This document shows, one piece after another, positions 26,799 to 34,727 of a stretch of DNA of 64,000 bases; position 1 is the stretch's first letter, and every line of letters starts with the position of its first letter. The DNA comes from JBDTSW01 sp963758845 (lineage in GTDB: Bacteria; Actinomycetota; Thermoleophilia; Solirubrobacterales; 70-9). The position numbers and the translations under genes are program-made. The stretch lies in the NCBI GenBank assembly GCA_963758845.1, contig CAVWWX010000002.1, positions 620,001 to 684,000 on the forward strand. The letters are read 5' to 3'. The notes under the pieces are model-generated. The model did no database searches. It had not been told where the DNA came from and worked only from the letters and a program-made list of their open reading frames with translations.

Positions 26799-27909
26799 AT
26801 GGCCGAGGCCGCTCAAACCGAGAACGTCACCGCGCGCCTCGCGCAAGTCCGCGACGGCTTGAAGCTGCTCGCGGACTACCTTTGACCCGGCTGCGCTCGA
26901 GTCCGAGGTAGCCCGCCTCGAGGAGGAGATGCAGGCCCCGGGCTTCTGGGATGACCAGGAGGCGGCCTCGAAGACGGCCACCACCCACAAGCGTGCGCAG
27001 GAGCGCCTGGCCACCTTCCGCTCGCTCGAGTCCGACCTCGCCGACCTCGAGGAGCTGGCCGAGATGGCGGTCTCCGACGACGAGATCGCCGCCGAGCTGG
27101 GCTCGCAGCTCGACTCGGTCGAGGCGAACCTGGCCACCTTGGAGGAGGCCCGCCTGTTCTCGGGCTCCTATGACTCGGGCGACGCGGTCGTGACCGTCCG
27201 CTCCGGCGCCGGCGGCACGGACTCCCAGGACTGGGCCGAGATGCTTCTGCGCATGTACCTGCGCTGGGCCGAGACCCGTGGGTTCGTCGCCGAGATGAAG
27301 GAGGCGTCCGAGGGAGAGGAGGCCGGCATCAAGTCCGCGACCTTCGTCGCCAAGGGCGAGAACGCCTACGGGCTCTTCGCCGCGGAGCGGGGCGTCCACC
27401 GGCTCGTCCGCATCTCACCTTTCGACGCGCAGAAGCGCCGGCACACGGCGTTCGCCCAAGTCGACGTGGCGCCGCTGGTCGACGAGGAGGTAGCGGTCGA
27501 GATCGACGACGAGGACCTCCGGGTCGACACCTATCGCGCCTCGGGCGCGGGCGGCCAGCACGTCAACAAGACCGACTCGGCGGTTCGGATCACCCACGTG
27601 CCCACCGGGATCGTCGTGCAGTGCCAGAACGAGCGCTCGCAGACGCAGAACAAGCAGACCGCGATGCGCTTCCTGCGGGCGAAGCTGATCGAGGAGGAGG
27701 AGCGAAAGCGAGCCGCCGAGCTCGCCGCCGAGCGCGGCGAGCAGAAGGCCGCTGAGTGGGGCTCGCAGATCCGCTCGTACACGCTTCACCCGACCCAGCG
27801 CGTCAAGGATCATCGGACCGGGTTCGAGACCGGCAACGCCGACCGGGTGCTGGACGGCGACATCGATCCCTTCGTCCGCGAGTACCTGAACCAGAGCGCC
27901 GCGGGGTAG
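26799..27909 (+). CDS. prfB: Peptide chain release factor 2 (programmed +1 frameshift)
   Basis: RF2, terminates translation at UGA/UAA. The first 28 codons (MAEAAQTENVTARL...) end at an in-frame TGA (26883-26885). The ribosome shifts +1 at CTT TGA C and continues from GAC 26884 to the stop at 27909, giving about 369 residues. The main frame carries the codon-recognition motif SPF and the hydrolysis motif in SGAGGQHVNKTDSAVRITH. The CTTTGAC slip site is canonical; the Shine-Dalgarno-like stimulator upstream is weak (GCGGA). Low RF2 promotes its own frameshift, the classic autoregulation. Confidence 0.95.
26880..26886 (+). promoter_or_regulatory. prfB programmed +1 frameshift site
   Basis: CTTTGAC: the P-site CTT codon is followed by the in-frame UGA recognised by RF2 itself. 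Skipping one T restores the long frame. Confidence 0.92.
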
Positions 27910-27918
27910 GCAACGGGC

Positions 27919-29082
27919 ATGCCAGCCAGGATCGCTGTCGGCGTCTCCGACTCCTACGACGCGGTCGAGGCGTTCGCGAGCGCGGCCGCCGACGCGCGCG
28001 CCGGGCTTGACGGCGCCAGGTGCGACCTGTGCGTGATGTTCGCGGGCGCGCCGCACCTGGCGCGGGCGAAGCTGGTGCTTGGGGCCGTCCACGACAGGCT
28101 CGAGCCGATCCACCTGATCGGCTGTGGCGCCGGCGGGGTCGTCGGGCCCGGCCGCGAGCTCGAGGAGGGCCCGGGGGCGGTGGTGTGGGCTGCCTCGCTT
28201 CCCGGCGCCGAGATCGAGACACGCCACCTGCGGGTCGAGCCCGGCGCCGAGGGCCCGACGCTGGCCGGCATCGAGGATCCGGAGGCGATCGGCGAGGCCC
28301 TGATCCTGCTGGCGGACCCCCACAGCTTCCCGACCGACCTGCTGCTGGCCCGGCTGAACGCGGCGCGGCCGGGCCTACCGGTGCTGGGCGGGCTGGCCAG
28401 CGCCTCGGCTCCCGGCTCCGCGGCGTTGTTCCGCGACGGCGAGGTCATCGGCGCCGGCGCCGTCTCGTGCTCGGTGTCCGGCGCGTCGATCCTGTCCTGC
28501 GTCTCGCAGGGCGCGAGCCCGGTGGGCGCCGAGATGACGATCACCGCGGCCGATGGCAACGTGATCGAGGAGCTGGCCTCCGTGCCCGCCATCGAGCGGC
28601 TGCGGGAGGCGATCGAGGCGCTCGACCCCGACGAGCAGGAGCTCGCGGTGGGCGGGCTGATGCTGGGCCTGGTGATCGACGAGAACCAGCCGGAGTACGA
28701 GCGCGGCGACTTCCTGGTCCGGCCGGTGATCGGCGCCGACCCCGACGCCGGCTCGATCGCGATCGGCGAACGCGTGCGCGTGGGCCAGACCGTCCGGATG
28801 CACGTCCGGGATGGCGCGTCCGCCGACGAGGACCTGCGCGAGGCGCTGCGCTCGGGCGTCGGGGCGCTGGGCCCCTCCGGCGCGGCGGGCGCCCTGCTCT
28901 TCACGTGCAACGGCCGCGGCGCCCACATGTTCGACGTGCCCGACCACGACGCGAACACGATCGGCGACGCGATCGCGGCCCCGGTCGGCGGCTTCTTCTG
29001 CGCGGGGGAGATCGGGCCGGTGGGCGGTCAGAACTTCCTCCACGGCTTCACGGCCACGCTGGCCCTGTTCCCGCGTGAGTGA
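27919..29082 (+). CDS. FIST-domain sensory protein
   Basis: 387 residues with both the FIST-N part (VGVSDSYDAVEAFASAAADA, LIGCGAGGVVGPGREL, and LPVLGGLASASAPGSAALFR) and the FIST-C part (LFTCNGRGAHMF near residue 335 and PVGGFFCAGEIGPVGGQNFLHGF cut here as FFCAGEIGPVGG at the end). FIST domains are thought to bind small ligands such as amino acids and usually accompany signalling proteins. Here it is stand-alone, with no kinase or diguanylate cyclase adjacent. Starts ATG 27919, nine bases after prfB. Confidence 0.87.
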   Translation: MPARIAVGVSDSYDAVEAFASAAADARAGLDGARCDLCVMFAGAPHLARAKLVLGAVHDRLEPIHLIGCGAGGVVGPGRELEEGPGAVVWAASLPGAEIETRHLRVEPGAEGPTLAGIEDPEAIGEALILLADPHSFPTDLLLARLNAARPGLPVLGGLASASAPGSAALFRDGEVIGAGAVSCSVSGASILSCVSQGASPVGAEMTITAADGNVIEELASVPAIERLREAIEALDPDEQELAVGGLMLGLVIDENQPEYERGDFLVRPVIGADPDAGSIAIGERVRVGQTVRMHVRDGASADEDLREALRSGVGALGPSGAAGALLFTCNGRGAHMFDVPDHDANTIGDAIAAPVGGFFCAGEIGPVGGQNFLHGFTATLALFPRE

Positions 29083-29095
29083 CGAACCGCGGCCG

Positions 29096-29101
29096 TAAGC
29101 T
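29096..29101 (+). promoter_or_regulatory. Candidate -10 box of nadC (leaderless)
   Basis: TAAGCT ends six bases before ATG 29108, no Shine-Dalgarno. Confidence 0.4.
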
Positions 29102-29107
29102 GAGCTG

Positions 29108-29950
29108 ATGGCCGATCTCGACCTCGCTGCGGTGGTCCGCCGGGCCCTGGAGGAGGACGTCGGCGCCGGGGACGTCACCTCGGAAGCGGTCGTCCCGGCC
29201 GACGGGCGCGCTAAGGCCCGGATCCTCCAGAAGCAGCCCGGCGTGCTGTTCGGCCTCGCCGCCGCACGCGAAGCGTTCGCCCAGGCCGGCGCCGAGGAGC
29301 TCGAGCCGCTGGCGGCGGAGGGGGAGTGGCGCGAAGAGGTTCCCGCCGACGTCGCGGTGGTCACCGGGCCGGCGCGGGCCCTGCTCGCGGCCGAGCGCAC
29401 CGCGCTCAATCTCCTGGGCCACCTGTCCGGCGTCGCAACGCTCGCGGCGCGCTACGCCGACGCGGTTCGCGGCACCGGCGCCGTGATCCTCGACACGCGC
29501 AAGACGACGCCCGGCCTGCGAGCCCTCGAGAAGGCCGCCGTGGCGGCCGGCGGGGGAACGAACCACCGCATGGGCCTTCACGACGCGATCCTGATCAAGG
29601 AGAACCACGCCGCTCTGGCGGGAGGGGTCGCCGCGGCTGTCCGCGCCGCCCGGGAGGCACGCCCCGACCTGCCGGTGGAGGTCGAATGCCGCGACGCCGC
29701 CGAGGTCGCCGCGGCGCTCGAGGCCGGGGCCTCGCGCATCCTGCTCGACAACATGGACCCGGCCGGGCTGCGCGGCGCGGTGGCCGCCCGCGACGCGGCC
29801 GGGCACCCGGCCGAGCTCGAGGCGTCGGGCGGGATCACCCTGGACAACGTCGCCGAGGTCGCCGCCAGCGGCGTCGGCCTCATCTCCGTTGGCGCCCTTA
29901 CCCACTCGGCGCCCGCCCTGGACGTCAGCATGCTGCTCGAACCGCTGTAG
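29108..29950 (+). CDS. nadC: Nicotinate-nucleotide diphosphorylase (carboxylating)
   Basis: 280 residues, converts quinolinate plus PRPP to nicotinate mononucleotide in de novo NAD synthesis. Signatures: EEDVGAGDVTSEAVVPAD, ERTALNLLGHLSGVAT, DTRKTTPGLRALEKAAV, NHRMGLHDAILIKENH, VEVECRDAAE and LLDNMDPAGLRGAV. The C-terminus SGVGLISVGALTHSAPALDV is typical. It works with nadA at 32114, three kilobases away on the same strand; the intervening genes are unrelated, and nadB is not seen in the window. Confidence 0.95.
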   Translation: MADLDLAAVVRRALEEDVGAGDVTSEAVVPADGRAKARILQKQPGVLFGLAAAREAFAQAGAEELEPLAAEGEWREEVPADVAVVTGPARALLAAERTALNLLGHLSGVATLAARYADAVRGTGAVILDTRKTTPGLRALEKAAVAAGGGTNHRMGLHDAILIKENHAALAGGVAAAVRAAREARPDLPVEVECRDAAEVAAALEAGASRILLDNMDPAGLRGAVAARDAAGHPAELEASGGITLDNVAEVAASGVGLISVGALTHSAPALDVSMLLEPL

Positions 29951-29953
29951 GGT
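29948..29953 (+). promoter_or_regulatory. Candidate -10 box (leaderless start of the gene at 29960)
   Basis: TAGGGT overlaps the nadC stop and ends six bases before ATG 29960. Confidence 0.45.
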
Positions 29954-29959
29954 CGGTCC

Positions 29960-30472
29960 ATGCCCAGCGAAGCCATCCGCGAGCGCCGGGAGGCGCTCGT
30001 CATCGAGCACATGGAGTCCGAGAACCGCCACGAGTTCGACGTCACCATGGAGACCTTCGACCACCCCCGCTACGAGCTGATCGCGACCGGTGACGTCTAC
30101 GACGGGCCGGATGAGGTGGCGGCCTACTTCAAGGAGACGCGGACCGCCTTCCCCGACCAGCGCAACGAGTTGATCGCGCTCCACCACGCCGACGATGCGG
30201 TGATCGTCGAGGCGATGCTCCGCGGCACCCACGACGGGCTCTACCGCGGCCTGCCCCCCACGGGCCGGAGCTTCGAGATGCGCTTCTGCGCGATGTTCCT
30301 TTTCGAGGAGGACCGGCTGGTCTGCGAGCGGGTCTACTTCGACGCGAACACGGTCCTGCGCCAGCTCGGCATCGCCCACGACCCGTTGACGGTGAGGGGC
30401 CGTGTCGCAACCGTGCTCAACCACCCCTTCACCGTCGGCCGGGCCGTGGCGCGCCAGCTGACCGGCCGCTGA
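29960..30472 (+). CDS. SnoaL-like (polyketide-cyclase-fold) protein
   Basis: 170 residues of the SnoaL/ester-cyclase branch of the NTF2 fold: REALVIEHMESENRHEFDVT, YDGPDEVAAYFKETRTAFPD, GTHDGLYRGLPPTGRSFEM and FLFEEDRLVCERVYFDANTV. The last block, with GLPPTGR followed by a strand ending in E-x-x-x-FD, is characteristic. It may act on a small hydrophobic substrate; none is suggested by the neighbours. A short hydrophobic C-terminal extension (NHPFTVGRAVARQLTGR) follows the fold. Confidence 0.8.
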   Translation: MPSEAIRERREALVIEHMESENRHEFDVTMETFDHPRYELIATGDVYDGPDEVAAYFKETRTAFPDQRNELIALHHADDAVIVEAMLRGTHDGLYRGLPPTGRSFEMRFCAMFLFEEDRLVCERVYFDANTVLRQLGIAHDPLTVRGRVATVLNHPFTVGRAVARQLTGR

Positions 30473-30488
30473 CGCCCCCGCCTCCGGC

Positions 30489-31076
30489 TCACTCGCAGTT
30501 GATCACGTGGCCGGCGCCGCCGGCTCCCTCGCACCGGTCGTTATCGGGACCGCCGTCGAGGTCGTCGGGACCGCCATCGCTGAACAGGTCGTCGTTGCCG
30601 CCGCCTCCGTCGAGCTCGTCCCGCCGGAGATCACCCGCGTAGGAGACCACCTCGAGGTAGTCGTTTCCCTGGCCACCGCTGAGGATGTTGCCGCCGAGGA
30701 TCTCGTCGCCGCCCTTGCCGCCCTTCATCACGTCGCGGTCGAACCCGCGCCGCCCGTCGAGGAAGTCGTCGCCGGCCGCGCCGTCGATCCAGTCCTGCTG
30801 TCCCTCGCCGCCGTGGAGCTCGTCGTCGCCTCCGCCACCGCAGACGCGATCGCTGCCCTTGCGACCCTGGATGACGTCGTCGCCCCTCCCCGTGTAGATC
30901 ACGTCGTTGCCGTCCGTCGCGATGATGTGGTCGCGCCCGGAGGTGCCGTCGATCGTCACCGGCTTGCCGAAGCAGGTGGTCCCGCTCTCGGCACTAACCG
31001 GCGCGAGCACCACCGCGACGGCGGCCGCCAGGACGAGGGTGGTCAGGAGCTGAGTGGATGTCTTTGAGATCGTCAT
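30489..31076 (-). CDS. Secreted calcium-binding RTX-like repeat protein
   Basis: About 195 residues. Signal peptide MTISKTSTQLLTTLVLAAAV ending near VSAES, then glycine/aspartate nonapeptide-type repeats (GTSGRDHII, DGNDVIYTGRGDDVI, GGGGDDELHGGEG, GAAGDDFLDGRRG, GGGGNDDLFSDGG, GGPDNDRCEG) that form a calcium-binding beta-roll. The repeats are looser than in RTX toxins and no catalytic domain is present. It is exported by Sec rather than type I, judging by the N-terminal signal. ATG 31076 is preferred; ATG 31088 is in frame. Function unknown; a surface structural role is plausible. Confidence 0.78.
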   Translation of the reverse strand: MTISKTSTQLLTTLVLAAAVAVVLAPVSAESGTTCFGKPVTIDGTSGRDHIIATDGNDVIYTGRGDDVIQGRKGSDRVCGGGGDDELHGGEGQQDWIDGAAGDDFLDGRRGFDRDVMKGGKGGDEILGGNILSGGQGNDYLEVVSYAGDLRRDELDGGGGNDDLFSDGGPDDLDGGPDNDRCEGAGGAGHVINCE

Positions 31077-31139
31077 GGGCAAGACCATCCCGCCGATCGG
31101 CCCGGCGTTCCAGGCCACCAAGGGTCAGAACTTCCACAC

Positions 31140-31997
31140 CTACTTGAGCAGCCGCGAGAGGCGCCGGTCCTTCAGGACCTTGCCGCCCGTCTGCTCGGTG
31201 GGGCAGTAGTTCGTCTGGTGCTCGGAGAAGAACACGGCCTCGATCGTCGTCCCGCAGCGCGGGCACGGCTCGCCCTCGTGGCGATGAACGCGGAGGGGCA
31301 TCGGCATCTTGTTCGGGATCTCCTCGCCGACGACTTCCTCGTAGTGATCGATCGCGTCGTCCAGGACGTGCAAGGCCTCGTGAAGACGTTGAACCTCGTC
31401 GGCCTCGAGCTCTGCAGCCTTCTTGAAGGGCGAGAGCTTCGCCTCCCACAGGATCTCGTCGACCCAGCTGCGGCCGATCCCGGCGATCGCCCGCTGGTCG
31501 CGGAGGAGGGAATGGAGGTGGCGTGGCTGGTCGACGGCCTTGGCGAGCTCGGGCAGCGGCGGCGCCGGCCAGGCCTCGGGCCCGAGCGTGGCCACCATCT
31601 CGTCCTTTTCGACCTCGCCCTGGCGCAGGAGCTTCCCCCAGGCGCGCTGCTTGGTCCCGAACTCGCGCAGGCGCAGCTCGCGCCCGTCGGCAAGCCGGAT
31701 CAGGATCCGCGAGGCCCGGTCCTTCAGCGAGGCCCGCTTATCGAACACCTGAAGTCGCCCCGCCGACATCAGGTGGATCAGCAGCTCCAGCGGCTCCTCG
31801 CCACCGGCGAAGCGGACGATCGGCATCTTGCCGATTCGCCCGGTGCTCTTGACCGTCATCCCGGCGAGGGCGGCCAGCGGCGGGTCGAATGTCTTCAGCG
31901 CGACCATCCCGGGGGAGAGCGTGGACTCGACCTCGGCGCCCGCGAGCGCCGCGCCGATCCGGCGCGCGGCGATCTCGACCTCGGGTAGCTCAGGCAT
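31140..31997 (-). CDS. Fpg/Nei-family DNA glycosylase with altered zinc finger
   Basis: 285 residues. The N-terminus PELPEVE exposes the catalytic proline and glutamate of formamidopyrimidine/endonuclease VIII glycosylases. The H2TH region IAGIGRSWVDEILWEAKLSP is intact. The C-terminal zinc finger has CPRCG and YCPTEQTGGKVL: three cysteines are present and the fourth (usually CPxCQ) is Glu, so zinc binding may use another ligand or be lost. It removes oxidised bases from DNA. ATG 31997 places PELPEVE directly at the N-terminus, as required for catalysis. Divergent from nadA. Confidence 0.88.
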   Translation of the reverse strand: MPELPEVEIAARRIGAALAGAEVESTLSPGMVALKTFDPPLAALAGMTVKSTGRIGKMPIVRFAGGEEPLELLIHLMSAGRLQVFDKRASLKDRASRILIRLADGRELRLREFGTKQRAWGKLLRQGEVEKDEMVATLGPEAWPAPPLPELAKAVDQPRHLHSLLRDQRAIAGIGRSWVDEILWEAKLSPFKKAAELEADEVQRLHEALHVLDDAIDHYEEVVGEEIPNKMPMPLRVHRHEGEPCPRCGTTIEAVFFSEHQTNYCPTEQTGGKVLKDRRLSRLLK

Positions 31998-32113
31998 GAG
32001 CTCAAGGGTAGGAGGACGGCTCGTCCAGGTAGAATGTAGGCAGTCATTCGCCTTGGTTTGAGGCTGGTCGAAGGAACCGGCACGGGCCAGCGAAAATAGG
32101 AAAGGAACGAGGG
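31998..32113. promoter_or_regulatory. Divergent fpg/nadA promoter region
   Basis: 116 bases. TAGAAT at 32030-32035 is the best -10 candidate toward nadA, and AAAGGAACGAGGG directly before ATG 32114 provides a ribosome-binding site, unlike most genes here. No palindrome resembling a known NAD-repressor site was recognised. Confidence 0.45.
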
Positions 32114-33145
32114 ATGCAGGAGCTCCCGACACTCCAACCCACCACTTCAGCCGAGCTTTCGCCGGAGGACGTGCAGCGCATGTCCGCGGAGGTGCGCGCG
32201 CTGGCCGCCGAGCGCGACGCGGTGATCCTGGCCCACAACTACCAGGTGCCCGAGGTCCAGGACGTCGCCCACTTCACCGGCGACTCGCTCCAGCTCTCGC
32301 GCCAGGCGGCCTCGACCGACGCCGACGTGATCGCGTTCTGCGGCGTCCACTTCATGGCCGAGACCGCCTCGGTCCTCTCCCCCCGGAAGACCGTGCTCAT
32401 CCCCGACCTCGACGCCGGCTGCTCGCTATCGGACTCGATCGACGCCGATCAGCTGCGGGCCTGGAAGGCTGAGCACCCGGGCGCCGTGGTGGTGATGTAC
32501 GTGAACACCTCGGCTGAGGTGAAGGCCGAGACCGACTACTGCTGCACCTCGTCCAACGCCGTCAAGGTGGTCGAGCACATCTGGGCCGAGCACGGGCCCG
32601 AGACAGAGATCCTCTTCGGCCCCGACATGTGGCTGGGCTCGTTCGTCGCCCGCGAGCTGGGCCTGCCCGACGACCCCGAGCGCTACGCCCGCTTCCACGT
32701 CTGGGACGGCGAGTGCCATGTGCACGCCGGGATCCGTCCGGACGACATCACGGCCGTCCGCGCCTCACACCCGGAGGCCGAGTTCCTGATCCACCCCGAG
32801 TGCGGCTGCTCGACCCAGGCGCTGGAGTACGTCGCGTCGGGCGACATCGCCTCGGACGGCGTCCACATGCTCTCGACGTCGGGGATGCTGAAGCACGTGG
32901 AGGCGAACCCCGAGGGCGAGTTCATCGTCGCGACCGAGAACGGAATGCTCTACCCGCTCCAGCAGGCCGCTCCGCAGGCCAACCTGGTCGAGGCCAACCG
33001 GATGGCGTTCTGCAAGTACATGAAGATGATCACGCTTCCGAAGCTCCGAAACTCGCTGCGCGACATGAAGTTCGAGGTGAAGGTCCCCGCCGACCTCGCC
33101 GAGCGCGCCCGGATCCCGATCGAGCGAATGGTCGCGATCGGCTAG
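32114..33145 (+). CDS. nadA: Quinolinate synthase
   Basis: 343 residues, [4Fe-4S] enzyme condensing iminoaspartate with dihydroxyacetone phosphate to quinolinate. Iron-sulfur ligands fall at DLDAGCSL (Cys103), VWDGECHVH (Cys201) and MAFCKYMKMITL (Cys300). Other signatures are LAHNYQVPEVQDVAHFTGDS, CGVHFMAETA and HPECGCSTQALEYV. Complete and normal length. Its end overlaps the convergent broken FAD-binding gene by four bases. nadC is at 29108. Confidence 0.95.
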   Translation: MQELPTLQPTTSAELSPEDVQRMSAEVRALAAERDAVILAHNYQVPEVQDVAHFTGDSLQLSRQAASTDADVIAFCGVHFMAETASVLSPRKTVLIPDLDAGCSLSDSIDADQLRAWKAEHPGAVVVMYVNTSAEVKAETDYCCTSSNAVKVVEHIWAEHGPETEILFGPDMWLGSFVARELGLPDDPERYARFHVWDGECHVHAGIRPDDITAVRASHPEAEFLIHPECGCSTQALEYVASGDIASDGVHMLSTSGMLKHVEANPEGEFIVATENGMLYPLQQAAPQANLVEANRMAFCKYMKMITLPKLRNSLRDMKFEVKVPADLAERARIPIERMVAIG

Positions 33146-33608
33146 GCGGCTGAAGCCCGTGGCGGCTGCTCGGCTGGCCCGCCGAGGCCGGCGAGGAGCT
33201 GCTCGGCGATCAGCGCGACGGGGGCGTGCAGGTCCTCGGGAGGTGCGTCCGACGGGATGAGGTGAACGCCAGGGGGAGCGCTTCTGTCGCCACCGCCCGC
33301 GCGGCGACGCTGCCGGTGACGATCGCAGCGCGGTCGACGTCGAGGACGCGCCCGGACTGCATCGCGATCCGCACCCCGTCCCTCGGCGTCGTCCCGACCC
33401 AGCTCGCCTCGCCCCGCAGCCGGGTGAGGAAGGCGCCGGGCGCCATGCGCTCGGCCTGGCGGACCACGGCGCGCAGGTGCGAGCCGGCTCGGCCACGGGC
33501 CTCCACCAGCATCACGTGGAGGCGCTGGCCGTCCGTGGAGGCTTCGAGCAGGCGGGCGGCGAGGAGGTTGCCTCCGGTGCCTCCGCCGACGATCGCGATC
33601 GTGGGCAT
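33142..33608 (-). pseudogene. Broken FAD/NAD(P)-binding protein gene
   Basis: Starts at ATG 33608 with a clear dinucleotide-binding motif, PTIAIVGGGTGGNLLAARLL, followed by HVMLVEARGRAGSHLRAVVR and GRVLDVDRAAIVTGS. Near 33285 the frame breaks (net -1) and continues as VHLIPSDAPPEDLHAPVALI to a stop overlapping the nadA end. Even joined, the product is only about 155 residues, too short for a full FAD-dependent enzyme, so an internal deletion is also likely. It looks like a YdhS/NAD_binding_9-type fragment rather than an L-aspartate oxidase. Possibly a decaying gene. Confidence 0.6.
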
Positions 33609-33643
33609 TTGGATGTCTCAGTGGGGGAAGGTCACGAAGTAAG

Positions 33644-33660
33644 TTGACTGAATCAGTCAA
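33644..33660. promoter_or_regulatory. Palindrome related to the beta-oxidation operator
   Basis: TTGACTGAATCAGTCAA: outer half-sites TTGACTGA/TCAGTCAA equal those at 13376-13395, but the centre is a single A instead of CCGG. It lies 35 bases upstream of the broken FAD gene and about 145 bases upstream of the transketolase start. Confidence 0.6.
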
Positions 33661-33790
33661 GAATAACCTGATGCGCGCGAAGCCGCATTTTGGGCGCCCC
33701 GGGCCGCGGGCTTCCGTCCTTCGGCCGGCATAGCCTCGGACATGTGGCGTCACCCGCTCGTGACAGCGCTCCCGCCCCGGCCGCGGCCGG

Positions 33791-33796
33791 TACTCT
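33791..33796 (+). promoter_or_regulatory. Candidate -10 box of the transketolase pair (leaderless)
   Basis: TACTCT ends seven bases before GTG 33804. This spacing is the main argument for that start. Confidence 0.4.
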
Positions 33797-33803
33797 CGCC
33801 GAC

Positions 33804-34727
33804 GTGACGCACCTGCGGCCCGTCCCAGATCCCAAGCCCCCGGCGGGCGACCCGCACGCCGGCGAGGCGCCCGGCACCGCCGAGCTCGAGCGCTGGGCGA
33901 CGATGCTTCGCGCGGAGTGCGTGCGGATGCTGGCCGTGGCCAAGTCGGGCCACCTCGACTCGTCGCTCTCGGCGGCCGACATCGTCGCCGCCCTCTACTA
34001 CCGCGTCCTGCGTCACGACCCCTCCAACCCGGAGTGGCCCGAGCGGGATCGCTTCGTCCTCTGCAAGGGCCACGCGGCGCCGATCCAGTACGCGGCGCTG
34101 GCCCACCACGGGTACTTCCCGCTCGAGGATCTGATGGGCCTGCGCCAGATCGGCGCGCAGCTTCAGGGGCACCCAGACATGAACCGGACCGAGGGGGTGG
34201 AGGTATCCACCGGCTCGCTCGGGCAGGGGCTCTCGATGTGTGTCGGCATCGCCCTCGCGCTTCGCCTCGACGAGCTCGCCGACACGGCGCACGTGTTCGG
34301 CGTCCTCTCCGACGGCGATATCCAGGAGGGCCAGACGTGGGAGGCGGCCACCGCAGCCCCCCATTTCGGCGTCGAGAACCTGACGGCGATCGTCGACTAC
34401 AACCACCTGCAGACCGACGGCACCACCGAAGAGGTGATGGACACGGGGGACGTCCGGGCCAAGTTCGAGGCGTTCGGCTGGGACGCCGTCGAGATCGACG
34501 GCCACGACATGGGCGCGATCGTCGAGGCACTGGAGCGCAGCCGCACCCTCGACCGGCCGGCCGCGATCGTGGCCCAGACCAAGAAGGGCCGCGGCGTCTC
34601 CTCGATGGAGGGGCGCTTCGGCTTCCACGGCAAGCCGCCGTCCCCCGAGCAGGCCGCCGAGGCGCTCGAGGAGCTCGACGCCAAGCTCGAAGCTCAGACG
34701 AAGGCGATCCACGGGGAGGACGGCTGA
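33804..34727 (+). CDS. Transketolase, N-terminal (TPP-binding) subunit
   Basis: About 307 residues; the thiamine-diphosphate domain of a split transketolase. SGHLDSSLSAADIVAALYY, CKGHAAPIQYAALA, EVSTGSLGQGLSMCVGIALA and the TPP motif GVLSDGDIQEGQTWEAA followed by DYNHLQTDG are intact. It pairs with the next gene to shuttle two-carbon units in the pentose phosphate pathway. GTG 33804 is preferred for its leaderless spacing; in-frame GTG 33744 would add an Ala/Pro-rich leader. Its TGA overlaps the partner's ATG (TGATG). Confidence 0.9.
   Translation: MTHLRPVPDPKPPAGDPHAGEAPGTAELERWATMLRAECVRMLAVAKSGHLDSSLSAADIVAALYYRVLRHDPSNPEWPERDRFVLCKGHAAPIQYAALAHHGYFPLEDLMGLRQIGAQLQGHPDMNRTEGVEVSTGSLGQGLSMCVGIALALRLDELADTAHVFGVLSDGDIQEGQTWEAATAAPHFGVENLTAIVDYNHLQTDGTTEEVMDTGDVRAKFEAFGWDAVEIDGHDMGAIVEALERSRTLDRPAAIVAQTKKGRGVSSMEGRFGFHGKPPSPEQAAEALEELDAKLEAQTKAIHGEDG

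Noticed and set aside
33690..33803. Longer N-terminus of the transketolase subunit
   Set aside because: The extra residues are Ala/Pro/Arg-rich without family similarity, and TACTCT lies inside this stretch at leaderless spacing to GTG 33804.
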